Shown: in pieces, positions 12,523 to 24,124 of the stretch
How positions within the stretch are numbered: position 1 is the stretch's first letter
Layout: every line of letters starts with the position of its first letter
DNA from: Brachycybe producta
Lineage: Eukaryota > Arthropoda > Diplopoda > Playtdesmida > Andrognathidae
NCBI GenBank assembly: GCA_036925085.1
Contig: JAUPFP010000071.1
Location: 632,001-696,000 of the forward strand
Length of the DNA stretch: 64,000 nt
Direction: 5' to 3'
Translations under genes and position numbers: made by a program
Notes under the pieces: model-generated
Databases searched by the model: none
What the model was told of the DNA's origin: nothing
Seen by the model: only the letters and a program-made list of their open reading frames with translations

Positions 12523-14334
12523 TTAACGATTGAATTTCTATTATAAGCTTACATGAAGTGAATTACAAAATATCATCTGCTTACTTGTAAAAGATAAACA
12601 GACGACTTGTAGACAATTTGCCAAAAAATTAACTTGTAAAATTGGGGTCGAACTAAAAGTTGTAAAAATGCTTTATGAAAGAAACACTCTTTTTGTTAAC
12701 TTGTAAATATTAGAATAAATTACTTGTAATTTGTAACTTGCGAGCTTGCACTTTTATGAAACATGGTCCTGGAATAAAGGGCCCACATTCCTTCTTTTGT
12801 AGAAATGTACTTTTTTTTGTCTATCAGAGTCACATCTTCACTTACTCGATAACATTCTTCGTCACCCTTTGAATTTTCCAAGGATTTCTTCACGGAACCA
12901 AACAGAATTGAAGTCTGATGGGTCCAAATTATGGACGATAGTTTAGGGATGATGAAGATGAAGAGGTGAAAATGTGCCCTCAAGAGACGCCAGATTCTTG
13001 TAAATTTTGCAGAAAGCTGTAGATAAAAGATGGAAATATGATAGAAAAATAGTGTTTGTAAATCAACACAGAAAAATATAGCTTGTAAATAAAATACAAT
13101 TTTAGCTCTTTTATACCGATGTGGCTTTCTGTGTGACCCTCGTATATATATATTTTAAATATTCTATCTACAAATCATTATCCTAAAATTTTAGCCAGTC
13201 TTTCTATAATGCATTTCCTTATATTTAATATAATATTTTCATAGGAATATTTTTTTGAAAATGTAATTCTAAATCACATTACCTAAATAAATTTTAGCAA
13301 TAAAGTAATGAGCTGATAATATTCCATATAATCTTAAAGGTTCAAAACATCAAAGGATTTACATATCATATCATATCATATATATGTAATTATGTATGTA
13401 TATGTACATTTAAATAACTTATAATGCAATCTAAGCATTTATGAAGAATTTCTTCAACTGAATGCAATTGATCTGCCTATTTTTTTTGCACATCAATTGC
13501 AAGTGAAAAGGACAAATCGCAAACCCTTCAGGCCAAGTATGGAAAAAGTGAAATGTGAAGGGAAAAATAAAGGGAGGAAACAGAGAGCTTGACCAATAAC
13601 CAATTCTTTTCATTGTTTCGCTTCGTTTGGCTTTTTTTTTATCGTGTAGAGAAAAAAGTATGCAAAATTTTTTTGCACCGCCAATGATGATGATCAAGGG
13701 GGTTAATGGACTCCACATATTTTTTTAAACACTACCATCTTTTTTGTATTCGTTATCATCATCAAAATTTCAGAAGAAGAAAAAAATAGCTATTTATAGA
13801 GAGCTAGCTAGATTGGGATGTGCAGCGGTTACTTGCTTAGTTAGCTAACTTAGCTCGTTGTTATTAATGTTTATAATAATGAGAATAATTTCTTCAGACC
13901 AAAAAAAAATATCACAAGATAGTGATAATGATAGTAACTTGTATAAGTGAAAAAAACCAGTTGGTGTTTCAATCCGTCTCACCGCAAATCGAGGACTTTT
14001 TTTCGAGTTCAAACAACACTCTCGCCTCAAAACAATTTTTTTTTTGCTTATTTCGCTGAATATTCTATGTTTTCATCATTTCGGATCACTTGTTCCAACA
14101 TTGGTTTCTGTGGATAGAAAGATCAATAAATTGTAAAAAAAAAAGTCAAATTTCATAATTTATTATTAAAAATATAAAACTTCATGTCTTATTAAAAGTT
14201 CAGTGAAATTATAATTATCAGCCTAATCGTACTATGTATGTTAAGGTGTTTGAAAACATGGTTCTCACCATAGATTTACATAATTTGCAGAAACTTTTTT
14301 TTTGTAACAACTTTCAGATTAAAAAAAAATCAAA
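12523..14334. other. Non-coding AT-rich stretch
   Basis: No exon, RNA gene or transposon end supported. Many short T-runs. Confidence 0.45.
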
Positions 14335-14960
14335 AGTTGTTTGAAACTAGAATAGTAAGAAAATATTTTATAAGCATTATTATCATGACATCTTCAAAAA
14401 TGAACCTTTTAGGTCAATTTGAAATGTTAACCACTTATACCTGGCCAACACCTAATAAATTAAATGCAATTTACATATTAAACGTGTTCTCGAGAACCCT
14501 TTTAAGGACAAACAATTTGTCAAATTAAAATTATTCATTTAATACATCTGTATATTGTGTTAATATTTAAATATATTTGTATATCAATGTAATTAGACAC
14601 TGTAACAAAATATTGATTTAGTATTTCATGGTGTTCAGATATTAAGCAAAATAAACTAAATTTTCTTTTGATCATGTCTTTAACTGGACTGTATATTTCA
14701 ATAACACATTTAATGGTATTTTCACGTTGATTATTTCAAAATAAACTTTTTAATCAAAGTTTGCGGGGCGTTTACACTGTAAAACAACTTTAACACAAAT
14801 AAAATTTGAACATTTTGAAATTGTCATTTTTTTTAAAAGATATTCATCATAAAAATATTTTTATAGCATATTCACCTAGTAATCTATTTTCTAAGAAATT
14901 TAGAATTTTTTTCTGAAAATATAAGCAATTATTGATTAAGATTACGGTAATATATTAAGT
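14335..14960. repeat. Degenerate copies of the AAACTAGAAGGGTAGC foldback family
   Basis: Sequence near 14340 (GAAACTAGAATAGTAAG, then a TTTTAGGTCAATTTGAAA stretch) and fragments at about 14690-14760 and 14820-14915 match arms of the foldback family found in the introns of the two large minus-strand genes. Diverged and broken. Confidence 0.5.
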
Positions 14961-15295
14961 CTGTTTAGACAGAAACTCGTGAAGTAAACTTACGAAGTTA
15001 TGAGAACTTATGACACTCCAATATTAAGTGAAATAAATCTCCACTTTTAGAGAAACTAACAAACATTTAATAACATGACCTTCCCCCTTCCCTTCTAGAG
15101 TTCATGCGATTCAGATCACGTGAATTTGATTGAAATTCCACTCCGCCCCCTATCAACTTGGGCAGGTGATTGAAGGTTGCAATGGGTTCAATGATTTCTA
15201 TAGCTGAAAAGCAACAACAACAAAAAAAAGTTGTCCTGTTGTGATAAGAACTCCTTTAATGAACACAAAATTCGTGTTTCTCTTAATTCAAAAAC

Positions 15296-15297
<2 letters not shown>
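14961..15297. other. Non-coding stretch
   Basis: Nothing supported. Confidence 0.4.

Positions 15298-15339
<42 letters not shown>
15298..15339. repeat. (CT)n microsatellite
   Basis: About 40 bp of CT dinucleotide. Confidence 0.95.
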
Positions 15340-15343
<4 letters not shown>

Positions 15344-16554
15344 ATCCATTAAAAATATTTAGAAGCATCATCTTAGTTTAGTAATTTTTAATATTAAAAG
15401 ACAGAAGGTAAAATAGAAGGAAGAAAAAAAAAGAGGAATTCGGTTTCTGCATTCCGCCCATTTTTATCTCTAACCTCCAAAAGAAGACAATTTATTTGTA
15501 GGCCCCTCTGTAATGAGAAATCTAAGGGGCCCAGACTTAAACAGACCCATAATTTGTTTCTCTATGTTTCCTAATTTAATTAGTGGGGGGTTTAATTAGT
15601 AGACGGAAAAGAAAAGAAAAAAAAATTTCCTCCTTTTTACAGAGTACATAATAAAAATGTTCCGACAAAAGGGAGTTAGTCGTTTATTTAAGTTTTAAAT
15701 TAAAAAAAAACTAGTGATGATGCCATTGATTACTTTTTAGCTACCTTAAAAAACTTAAAATTCTTAATTTTTTAATGGACAAAAACCACAAAAAAATTGA
15801 ATTATGAATGTCACAAATACTCTCAACTCCCAAGACATGGTTCGTATACAAATCAAACTTAACCTTATCCATTTCCATCACTTTCTATAATTATTTATTG
15901 GTCCATTTTGCTGACCAATTGCAATTATAAATTATTTCTTATTTGCATAACTTAAGTGATATTCAATTTTGTAGTTTTACAAATTAATGATACGTAATCA
16001 GTGACTAATCACCATAAATATAAAACCGGTTCACAAATTATATGAAAATGAGAGTCAAAGAAATCTTAAACAACTTTTTAATTTTATGCATTTGATGAAG
16101 CTTTTTTTCTTCAGTTGCATTACAAATTGTTATTAAAAAAAATTTAACCTTTGTAAAAAAAAATTCCCTTTTTTTTCCTGATTTTTTTTTAAAACAAATT
16201 GACTATTTTACCCAATTTTTCTTTGATTAAAATTACTTTTTTTCCGACTTTTCCCCGAGTCAATTTCATTTTCCTGACTTTCCAGATCGTAAGGAGCCCT
16301 GCAAGAGTCAGTCTCCCATTTTCATAGTTTTCATGAAGACATTATACAACTAGTAGTATCATGAACATCAACTAGCTATTATTAAATTATGAATATCCAA
16401 TCAACCTGGTGCCTCTTTTAATTTTGTAATTATAATATTGTATGTAACAGCAATTTGCTTTTAACTCTTTTTTTATGCATGAAAATAAACCTGTTTTATG
16501 GAGCTCTTAATTTTCTGACAATGCAGCATTAAGCTGCACCAGAACACTTTGCAA
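15340..16554. other. Non-coding stretch with a possible hAT end
   Basis: AT-rich with no gene. The segment ending at 16301 (TTTCCTGACTTTCCAG then AAGGAGCCCTG) resembles the end of a hAT element with CAGGGTTCC-type tips, but I could not find its other end. Confidence 0.35.
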
Positions 16555-16680
16555 TAATGTTATTGGGTTTTTGACAATGCATTTCACATGTTGCAATTGG
16601 ACTTTTGTCCCTCTGTCACAAGTCTTCTTGACTGCTTGCAGAGTAATTTTTCAAATTGAAATAAAATAACGCAAGTAACA
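16555..16680 (+). mobile_element. LINE 3' tail fragment
   Basis: TTTTTGACAATGCATTTCAC, then CCCTCTGTCACAAG and CTGCTTGCAGAGTAATTTT, matches the tail described at 6585-6800 and at 43-kb. Confidence 0.6.
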
Positions 16681-18502
16681 CAGTTACAGAGCTGTACAGT
16701 TTAAAATTACCTAACAAGCATCTCAGTTACCGGTACTTTTTACATGCTAGCAAGCAGCAGACATCCAGTCATATTTACCACTTAAGAGAGAGTATTAGAC
16801 CTAGGCTGGTTGTAAACCTGATGATTCAGTGATGAATAAATAATCTTCAGAGAATGAAACACCAGGATTATAAAAAGAGATTCAATAATGTGCCAACAAC
16901 ACACTTGCTTAGAAAAAGTTTTTTTCAACTTGAATTTTAGTCAAAATGTGCCGTACAACTTGTATTTCTCGCACTGTGCGAGTGTGGTCAGCTAATCACT
17001 CTTACGTCCATCTTATGTACCATGACGTGTAAATTTCATTTTTATTTTGCATTACTATTCAAATGAATTCATTTTGGATCATTTCTTGTTAGGTGTCACG
17101 AATGTAGATGAAGAGAAACAAAGAACTAACCAAAATAAACCGCACTCACTACCTTGAAAAGTTCCCCTTGTTCTCTTTTATTAGAAATTAAAAAAAGATG
17201 CACAAATTGGTCCACCAGTGGAGACAAGAGAGGATGGTTAGATGAATGACGCGTTATTAAAAAATAAGAAAATGCTAAGAATCCCTGTTTGTCTAATATA
17301 ATAATAAATAATAACTCGGTCGGAATGGACACCCACAGTGCGAAAATGCAAACTCTCACAAGGCCTTTTTTTTTTTTGCTTTCTATCAGAAACAGCTTCT
17401 GGTCTAACTTACAAAAATTGGTCACGACTTTTTTTTTTGCTTATTCTTTTTCTTGTATATGTATTACAAAAAAAAGGTGAACAGAAAAAGCGACATTCTA
17501 TTATAACATGTATAATTTACATTAGATTCATGAACTCTTTTTTTCCCTTTGCATCCTTTCATTTCATATTTTTTTATTAATATACATAAATAAATGATAT
17601 CAGAGAAAGTAAAATTTAAAAAATGAAATGTTTGCGTGTCTCCAAGCTTCTTACAAGTATCAAGAATAACTATTTTTTATTACTATTATTACAAAAAAAA
17701 AATGAAATTCTTTTGAGTATTTTTCTTAATTCCAGGCACCAATTTTTTCAGCTTTTTTTTTCTTAACAGAATAATGGAATGAATGTCACATTCATTCAAA
17801 ATGTCTCAAGGTTTTTACTTTTTTATACTCGTATATACCTCGTATTTAGAAAAAAAAAATTAATCTCTCTCTCTTTTTCTGAGAGCGAAACAAAAAAATA
17901 ATTGCTTTTCACAGTTTCAATTTTATGTTTGAAAAAGAGTTTTTAATGAAAAAAAGCTGATGAATGCAGTTCAAGATCCTAGCTCTGTGTGTATGTATAT
18001 TCAACAAAACCCATGTGTATTCTGATCATCACATAGTTAAGCAAAATATAAATTGTAACATATCCATAAAAGTGAAACTAGTGGATGAGATTTTTCCCTA
18101 ACTACTACTGTACATCACCCCACCCCCACTCACCCCATAACAACATCATGAAGAAGAAGACGACGAAAAGATCACCATGGATTCATGGTTGCAATCTTGC
18201 AAGAAGATAAACCAAAAAAAGACGCTTTTTTTTCTGCATTTCTCTCACACATAAATTAAAGAACCCCATTAGGATGAACAGTAGCAACATTAATAATGAA
18301 ATGCTCCCCATTGAGAGAACAAAACATTTCCCTCACTTGTTATTTTTTCTTACAAAGACATTCCTTCCTAATGTGTGCCTGAGCAACTGAGTCAGTGCCA
18401 CAGAACAACATCAGAAGAAGATTTCTAAATAAATTATCTTTATAATAGTACTGTCAAATATTTACATAATCGACGTAAACTTTTTTTTTCTTTCAGTTGC
18501 AA
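16681..18502. other. Non-coding AT-rich stretch
   Basis: No supported gene. Short open frames at 17.1-17.6 kb are rich in Phe/Leu from T-runs and show no family signal or splice structure. Confidence 0.45.
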
Positions 18503-18540
18503 CATAGTTAGAAACTAGAATAGTAGACAATTATGCTAAC
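18503..18540. repeat. Tip of an AAACTAGAAGGGTAGC-family foldback
   Basis: GTTAGAAACTAGAATAGTAG is the terminal core of the family. The rest of the element is not evident. Confidence 0.45.
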
Positions 18541-18560
18541 AAAATTTTCTTGATGATAAC

Positions 18561-18808
18561 TAGGGCTAGGATTTGTATGCAACGTCAAACAAATGTTTCT
18601 CAATCTGTGGTCCAACAGCCAACTGTGAAGGAACAATCCCTCGTTTACATCAACCAACAATTTTCCTCGTTTATTTTCAATCAAAAACACTCCTTTGAGG
18701 CTAGAAAAAGCATAATTGCAGTTACTCTAATGGTGATGATGATTACTTCACAATTGGCACTAATTAGACCACAAATTGAAAAATATTTGCATAAAAATCC
18801 TAGCCCTA
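18561..18808. mobile_element. hAT-type MITE, 248 bp
   Basis: The ends TAGGGCTAGGATTT and AAATCCTAGCCCTA are inverted with one spacing difference, and the flanks ATGATAAC (18553-18560) and ATGCTAAC (18809-18816) match at 7 of 8 bases. A 97-codon open frame spanning it is fortuitous: it crosses both ends. Confidence 0.8.
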
Positions 18809-18816
18809 ATGCTAAC

Positions 18817-19703
18817 AAAAATATACTATTAATGGCAATCTGAAAATATTTTTTGCTTAATTAGGCTGGCAACAGAAAATCAATCAAAGACTGCCAATCT
18901 TGATTTGATAATCCAAAAATTGATCGTATGTGTGGAAGATTTTGTTTATTCAGTTCAAGTTTAATTACTCTTCAATCTTCTTTGTTTTCTTTCACTTTCT
19001 GTACAGCCAGAAATTCACTTCAATCTTCTGCGAATGGTTGGGAGAGTATATATTTAATGTTTTGCAATGATGGAAACATGAGCAACTAGTTAAAAAAAAT
19101 AAAGGACCAAAAGTATGTATGCCCAGCTCAGTGCTTCCCTTACAATTTCAAAAGAAAAACTGACAGAAACAGATTGAAAGTGTCACAGTGTGTGGTGATA
19201 TCGAAAGAGAATCCAGGATTATCAAGCCGTAATTGATCATGTGAGAAAACTGCCATAAAAAGTTTAGTTTTAAACATATCATCATCATATATATTATTAT
19301 ATACCTGATTTACTTAGAAGAAAATGTAAACGTTTGCTCGTAGTTTTTTTTTTTTTTTTTTTTTTGAAAAGTGTGATCGAACTTTTAAGTGCAAATGCCA
19401 ACACTTACCATTTTGAATGACAACTTTGAATTACTTTACAGTTTTACGTTCAATTTACACAATCAAAATGAGTAATGTGAACCAGTGACTTTTGAGAGTT
19501 TTTTTCGTTATTCATTATATCTTGCCTATAATATCTTTGGAGTCAGTCTCGAGATCTCATGAATTTGCTTTCTTCTTCTTTTCTTCTAAAGGTAATCTCC
19601 ATCGTCATCATCATTCCATATAAGAATAGATGAGGACCAGCTTCGAATGCATCTTTAGTTGTCGTAGTTACTACCGTAGAAGTGAGTCGTCGTTCTACTT
19701 GTC
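18817..19703. other. Upstream region of the Van Gogh gene
   Basis: AT-rich with a 22-base poly-T at about 19346-19367. The last 200 bp become less AT-rich and should hold the 5' leader and promoter. I cannot point to a TATA box or start site with confidence. Confidence 0.35.
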
Positions 19704-22005
19704 ATGGAAACGGAATCTGTGAAATCAGGGCACAGTGAGCACTCGTCTCGCTCTCGCCGTAATCGGGGGCTCCACAACACTACAGGTGAGAGGATACATT
19801 TTAGTTTTAATTAAAAATAAAACATTCATCAAATATACTGTAGATAATATACAGTTTGTGATATTGATAAATGGTAACCAATTGTGTTTTTCATATGAAG
19901 AAATCTTTTATGATTTCAGCGGCTCCGACTTGCCTTTACGGCACTCACTTCAATCACTCGAACATGGGTCCTCCGATCGGCCTCAACACATCTTCGAACA
20001 ACAATAACAATCCATTCCGTAAGTGAATCACGTAGGAAGGGAATAAATCCTACGTCTTTCGTAGTAGAATGTTGCTCGTTTTTCTATAATAAATTATGTT
20101 TTTTCTTTAATATGCAAAGTTCATACGAATCACGTGCTACATCGAAATCATCATAGCCACCGATCGAGACATTCTCATAGATCAGTACGGAGTGATCGGA
20201 TCTTAGGTGGCGGTGGTATGGGAAACCTCTTCTCAACTCCGTCCTCAACCAAAGGACCGATCGACTTAGACGTTGTGCAAAATGGTTCGATTGTAGGAGG
20301 AGGTGGAGACGAAGTTATAGAAGTACAGATCTTGCCGCAGAATGATAACTGGGGTGACAACACAACCGCGATCACGGGTAACACGAGCGAACATTCGGAT
20401 TCGGCCGATGACATGCGACGTTTCGGAAGAGACGGATACGGAAACCAACACATGGGGACCTTATTCAGGTGTCATAGGTACATCGGATCGGTGACCGCAG
20501 CAGTGTTGTCGGCTATTGCGTTCACGTCACCATTGGCCATGGTTGTGATTCCAAAGATGCAGATATTTGACTGGAAAGAGGAGAATCTCGAGTGCGGTCC
20601 CGAATGTGACAGTGCTCTCATCAGTTTCTCTTTCAAACTTCTCATTCTGATTGTGGGTACGTGGGCCCTCTTCTTCAGGCAACCGAAGGCCACCATGCCT
20701 CGTATCTTCATCTTCCGTGCCATCATCTTAGCCTTTGTGTTCGTCTTTGTGTTTTCCTATTGGCTCTTTTACAGTGTGAGGGTGATTGACAGACGGGACG
20801 AAGTGACGTACTACGGTGTTGTGCAATTTGCCGTCTCTCTCGTCGATGCCTTGCTCTTCATCCATTACTTGGCAATCATACTCATCGAACTGCGGCATCT
20901 ACAACCGCAATATTCCGTCAAAGTGGTGCGATCTCCAGATGGTGAATCTCATCATTACAACATGGGCCAGTTAAGCATTCAGCGTGCTGCCGTGTGGGTG
21001 CTCGAAAAATACTATCGAGACTTTAGCGTCTACAATCCTTATTTGGAACGGCTTCCATCTCGGAACCATAAGTCCACGTCTGGTGTGAAGTTTTACGACG
21101 TAGATGGAACAACAAGTAACAACCTTCCGGGAAGCCAATCTCGGTCTGTGACCAATGCCAATACTCGCCGGCGAGATTCTAGTCACAACGAGAGATTCTA
21201 CGAAGAGCACGAATACGAACGAAGGGTGAGAAAGCGAAGGTCTCGACTCGTCACCGCCACCGAGGAGGCCTTCATGCACATCAAGCGCTTGCACGAAGAA
21301 CCGGGTACGTCTTACATGAATCAGGTTTTTCGACATTTAAAACAACTTATGAAAGAAAATCGTGATTTATTTGAAAATAATGATGGTTTCTACAACTAAT
21401 GAAAATCCTTTTTCACCGTTTTTGTTGATAAAAAACATTAAATTTCGTCTTTTTCAAACCACAATAATTTTACTTATCTGACTTTCAAATAAATCTACAA
21501 ATTTCTATAAATGTTGCTTCAAATGAGCATTTTTTGCATTCCTTAATCTATAAACATGCAATTTTTCCCACATTCAGGTCCGGCTATTCCAATGGATCCA
21601 ATGGAAGCAGCTCAGGCCATCTTCCCTTCCATGTCAAGAGCTCTCCAGAAATACTTACGCATCACGAGGCAACAACCGCGTCATAGTATGGAATCCATAC
21701 TGGCACACTTGGCAACGTGTCTCTCTTACGATCTCAGTCCGAGAGCATTCCTCGAAAAGTACATCGTAACGACACCCGTACTTCAGAGCGATCGAGAACA
21801 TCGGCCCATTCAGACTTGGGGACTCGTCTGCGATATCCTCTTATCGAGAGCCGTCGAGGACGGAACCGTGTTTCAGTTACGTCAGTCTGACGTTTCTCTT
21901 CTTTGCACCGTGAGCAAAATCCCACATTTCAACGTAACGGAAGAGATCATCGATCCGAAGAGCAACAAATTTGTACTAAGACTGAACTCTGAGACATCCG
22001 TTTGA
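19704..22005 (+). CDS. Vang: Van Gogh/Strabismus-like planar cell polarity protein
   Basis: Four coding exons: 19704-19785, 19920-20018, 20120-21304, 21578-22005 (597 aa; vertebrate VANGL about 520). All introns are GT-AG and phase 1. Van Gogh is a four-pass membrane protein of the core planar polarity complex that binds Prickle and Dishevelled. Seen: a Ser-rich N-terminus (METESVKSGHSEHSSRSRR) corresponding to the phosphorylation cluster; a second cluster NTSEHSDSADD after NDNWGDNTT; membrane segments at about residues 182-204, 227-246, 255-279 and 294-317; the cytoplasmic core QLSIQRAAVWVLEKYY; a Lys/Arg-rich stretch RRVRKRRSRL; and the C-terminal PDZ ligand ETSV. The extra length lies in the N-terminal region: exon 2 is Asn-rich and exon 3 starts His/Arg/Ser-rich and Gly-rich. 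The start context GTCATGG is good and the family N-terminus follows. The identity is secure. Confidence 0.96.
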
Positions 22006-22351
22006 AAGTTTAGTTATCGTCATGATCGATTAGTAACTGAATTCGCGATCAATATTCATAAAAGTGGCCTCTGTTCTTAGAGAGAGAGTAAAAGTGTATT
22101 TGTAAAGTGTAGTTTAGTCCGTAAATTAGTTCAGTGTATTCGTTCACTGCTTTTAGTGTGTCTTTAGACCCAAACTTATGTGCAATTGTATTTTCGTTTT
22201 CAGTGAGGCTTTTTTGTTTGAAATGATTGCCAAAACTTGTAAATTTCTCAATTAGCTTCGGAACTAAGCAAAACCGAAGCTAAACAAGGCTTGATAGATA
22301 CGATAACAGTGCGAATATTTGAACTTAAGTCGTTTTCAGCTTTCAAATACG

Positions 22352-22406
22352 AATAAAATAATCAAAGGGATCAAAAAATGAATCGAAACCTTATTAATGA
22401 AATAAA
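22352..22406 (+). terminator. Candidate poly(A) signals of Van Gogh
   Basis: AATAAA occurs at 22352-22357 and 22401-22406, about 350-400 nt after the stop codon. Which one is used cannot be told from sequence. Confidence 0.4.
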
Positions 22407-22884
22407 TTTATGCAAAAAAATGTTGCGTATTTTCTATTTTTTTTTTTGTAAATGATGCAAACAGTCTTGCAATTTTTTTTAAAAAGAAATGGACCAAACT
22501 TTATAGTTTTTGTAATTATTTTTGCATATTTAATTATTTCATTTTCATTTTTTTAAAAATGTACTACTGGTTTGCTCAGAACAAATTACATTTTGAGTCC
22601 ATCTGTAAATTAACAAAACAAAAAAAGCGTCAATTGGCTAAGAAAAAGATGTAATTTACAATTGATTTGTAGAACAATCGGAACTTTTTTTTGTCTTTAA
22701 CCTTAAATTATTTCACTCAAATTACGTAAAAACAATGTCGAAGTAAAAAAATGTTATAATTGTTGTCGTCGCAAATATTTTGTATCATAATAAAAATTGA
22801 GTTTAAAGAATGTGGCAATATTTATAAAATTGCGACATATCGCAGTTTACTATGGATACCTACTCTAAATTTTTTTTAAAAAAC

Positions 22885-23092
22885 GTTAGAAACTAGAAGG
22901 GTAGCTAAATCATTTAATAGTATTTTCATGTCGATATCGTTCAAAATCAAATTTTTATACACAAAAACTTCAAAAAAATATTTTCTGTTTAAAGTTGGTA
23001 TCATTTTCAAACTTACATAAAAAGCTTATTTTAAAAGATATTCACATGAAAATACCCTTACCTAATTGAGCTACCCTTCTAGTTTCTAAAAC
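22885..23092. repeat. Foldback MITE, AAACTAGAAGGGTAGC family (core copy)
   Basis: The left core GTTAGAAACTAGAAGGGTAG is mirrored by CTACCCTTCTAGTTTCTAA at the right. The arms also share TATTTTCATGT and AAAATAAGCTTTTTAT-type blocks around an AT-rich centre. It lies between the convergent Van Gogh and RRP1 genes. Confidence 0.85.
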
Positions 23093-23569
23093 ATTCAAGT
23101 TTCTCTTACCTTACTCAACACGGAAAACTGGACAATGTCAGAATTTCAGAAACCACATTTAAACACCATCAGTATCTATCGCTCGTGAGGGTGGAAAATA
23201 CGAAACTAACCCACATTAAGGAATAAGCAATATGTCCAAACAACGCCTCTAGTAGCACTAGGCAAAAAGATGGCCGCCTAAAAGGTAAGCAGACGATGAA
23301 GATTTTGATCATGATAAATTTACAGAGGTAACTCAACTAAGAGCCCTTTCCTATGAAGCTGTTCGTGTCAAAACAGAGTGAGACCAATTGATGGCGCAAA
23401 CATGACTTTAGTGCTCCAGTTACAATACGATTCAATGAACACACAAAAATGGATGACATTTTACGCACGTCTTCCTTCTAGCTTCAAAAAGCAGACGATT
23501 AGTCACTCACTTTCGGCGTTTTTTTTCCATTCTAACATGGAGTTGCTTTTTACCTTTATAAATTTATCT

Positions 23570-23737
23570 TGATTTTGATGTACCTCAATAATAGGGATGC
23601 GTTCTTGAAAATCGTATCATTAACTGAATCATCACTAAAGACACACGTTAATGTGCTTCCGTACAAAGCTAAAGTTTGGCCAATTACGTTATAGTGAGAT
23701 ATCAGACTCAACATTAACGTAAAGCGAGGTATGACTG
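23570..23737. mobile_element. Decayed pogo/Tigger-like MITE
   Basis: The right end AAGCGAGGTATGACTG matches the terminal repeat of the element at 6811-6969. The left end survives only as TGTACCTCAATAATAG. Confidence 0.6.
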
Positions 23738-24124
23738 AATGAATTATTTTGCTGTTTCCACGTGAAGCAAAGAAATTCAAAATCCCAAACTAGAAGAATT
23801 CCACTTGAGTTCTAATTGCTATAAATGCATCAGCTATATAACTAATCAACTAATTTATTATAAATGGGATTTGTACAACACGATTGGTACAACACGATTG
23901 GTACATTATAAGCCACTCCCACCCCCACACCAAAATATTTTGATAAAATACAAAAAAGTGGTTCACAACTAAAAATAAAATGATGGCTTTCATTGCAAAT
24001 CAAGAACTTATTGCATAACTTTACTTTAATGCAATTGATAAAAATAAATTCATTGACAGGAGCTTATCAAAAAAAAATTAATCCATACCTTTACCTTTAG
24101 TTATGGAATAATGAGTTGACATTT
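23738..24124. other. 3' flank of RRP1
   Basis: It contains a 14-bp tandem duplication (GTACAACACGATTG, about 23873-23900) and, for the minus strand, a possible AATAAA at about 23854. Otherwise nothing. Confidence 0.4.

Noticed and set aside
18550-18843. 97-codon plus-strand frame
   Set aside because: It runs across both ends of a hAT MITE and its flanks and has no upstream or downstream gene structure.
20971-21336. Minus-strand 121-codon frame within Van Gogh exon 3
   Set aside because: The sense strand encodes the conserved Van Gogh cytoplasmic domain; the antisense frame has no recognisable content.
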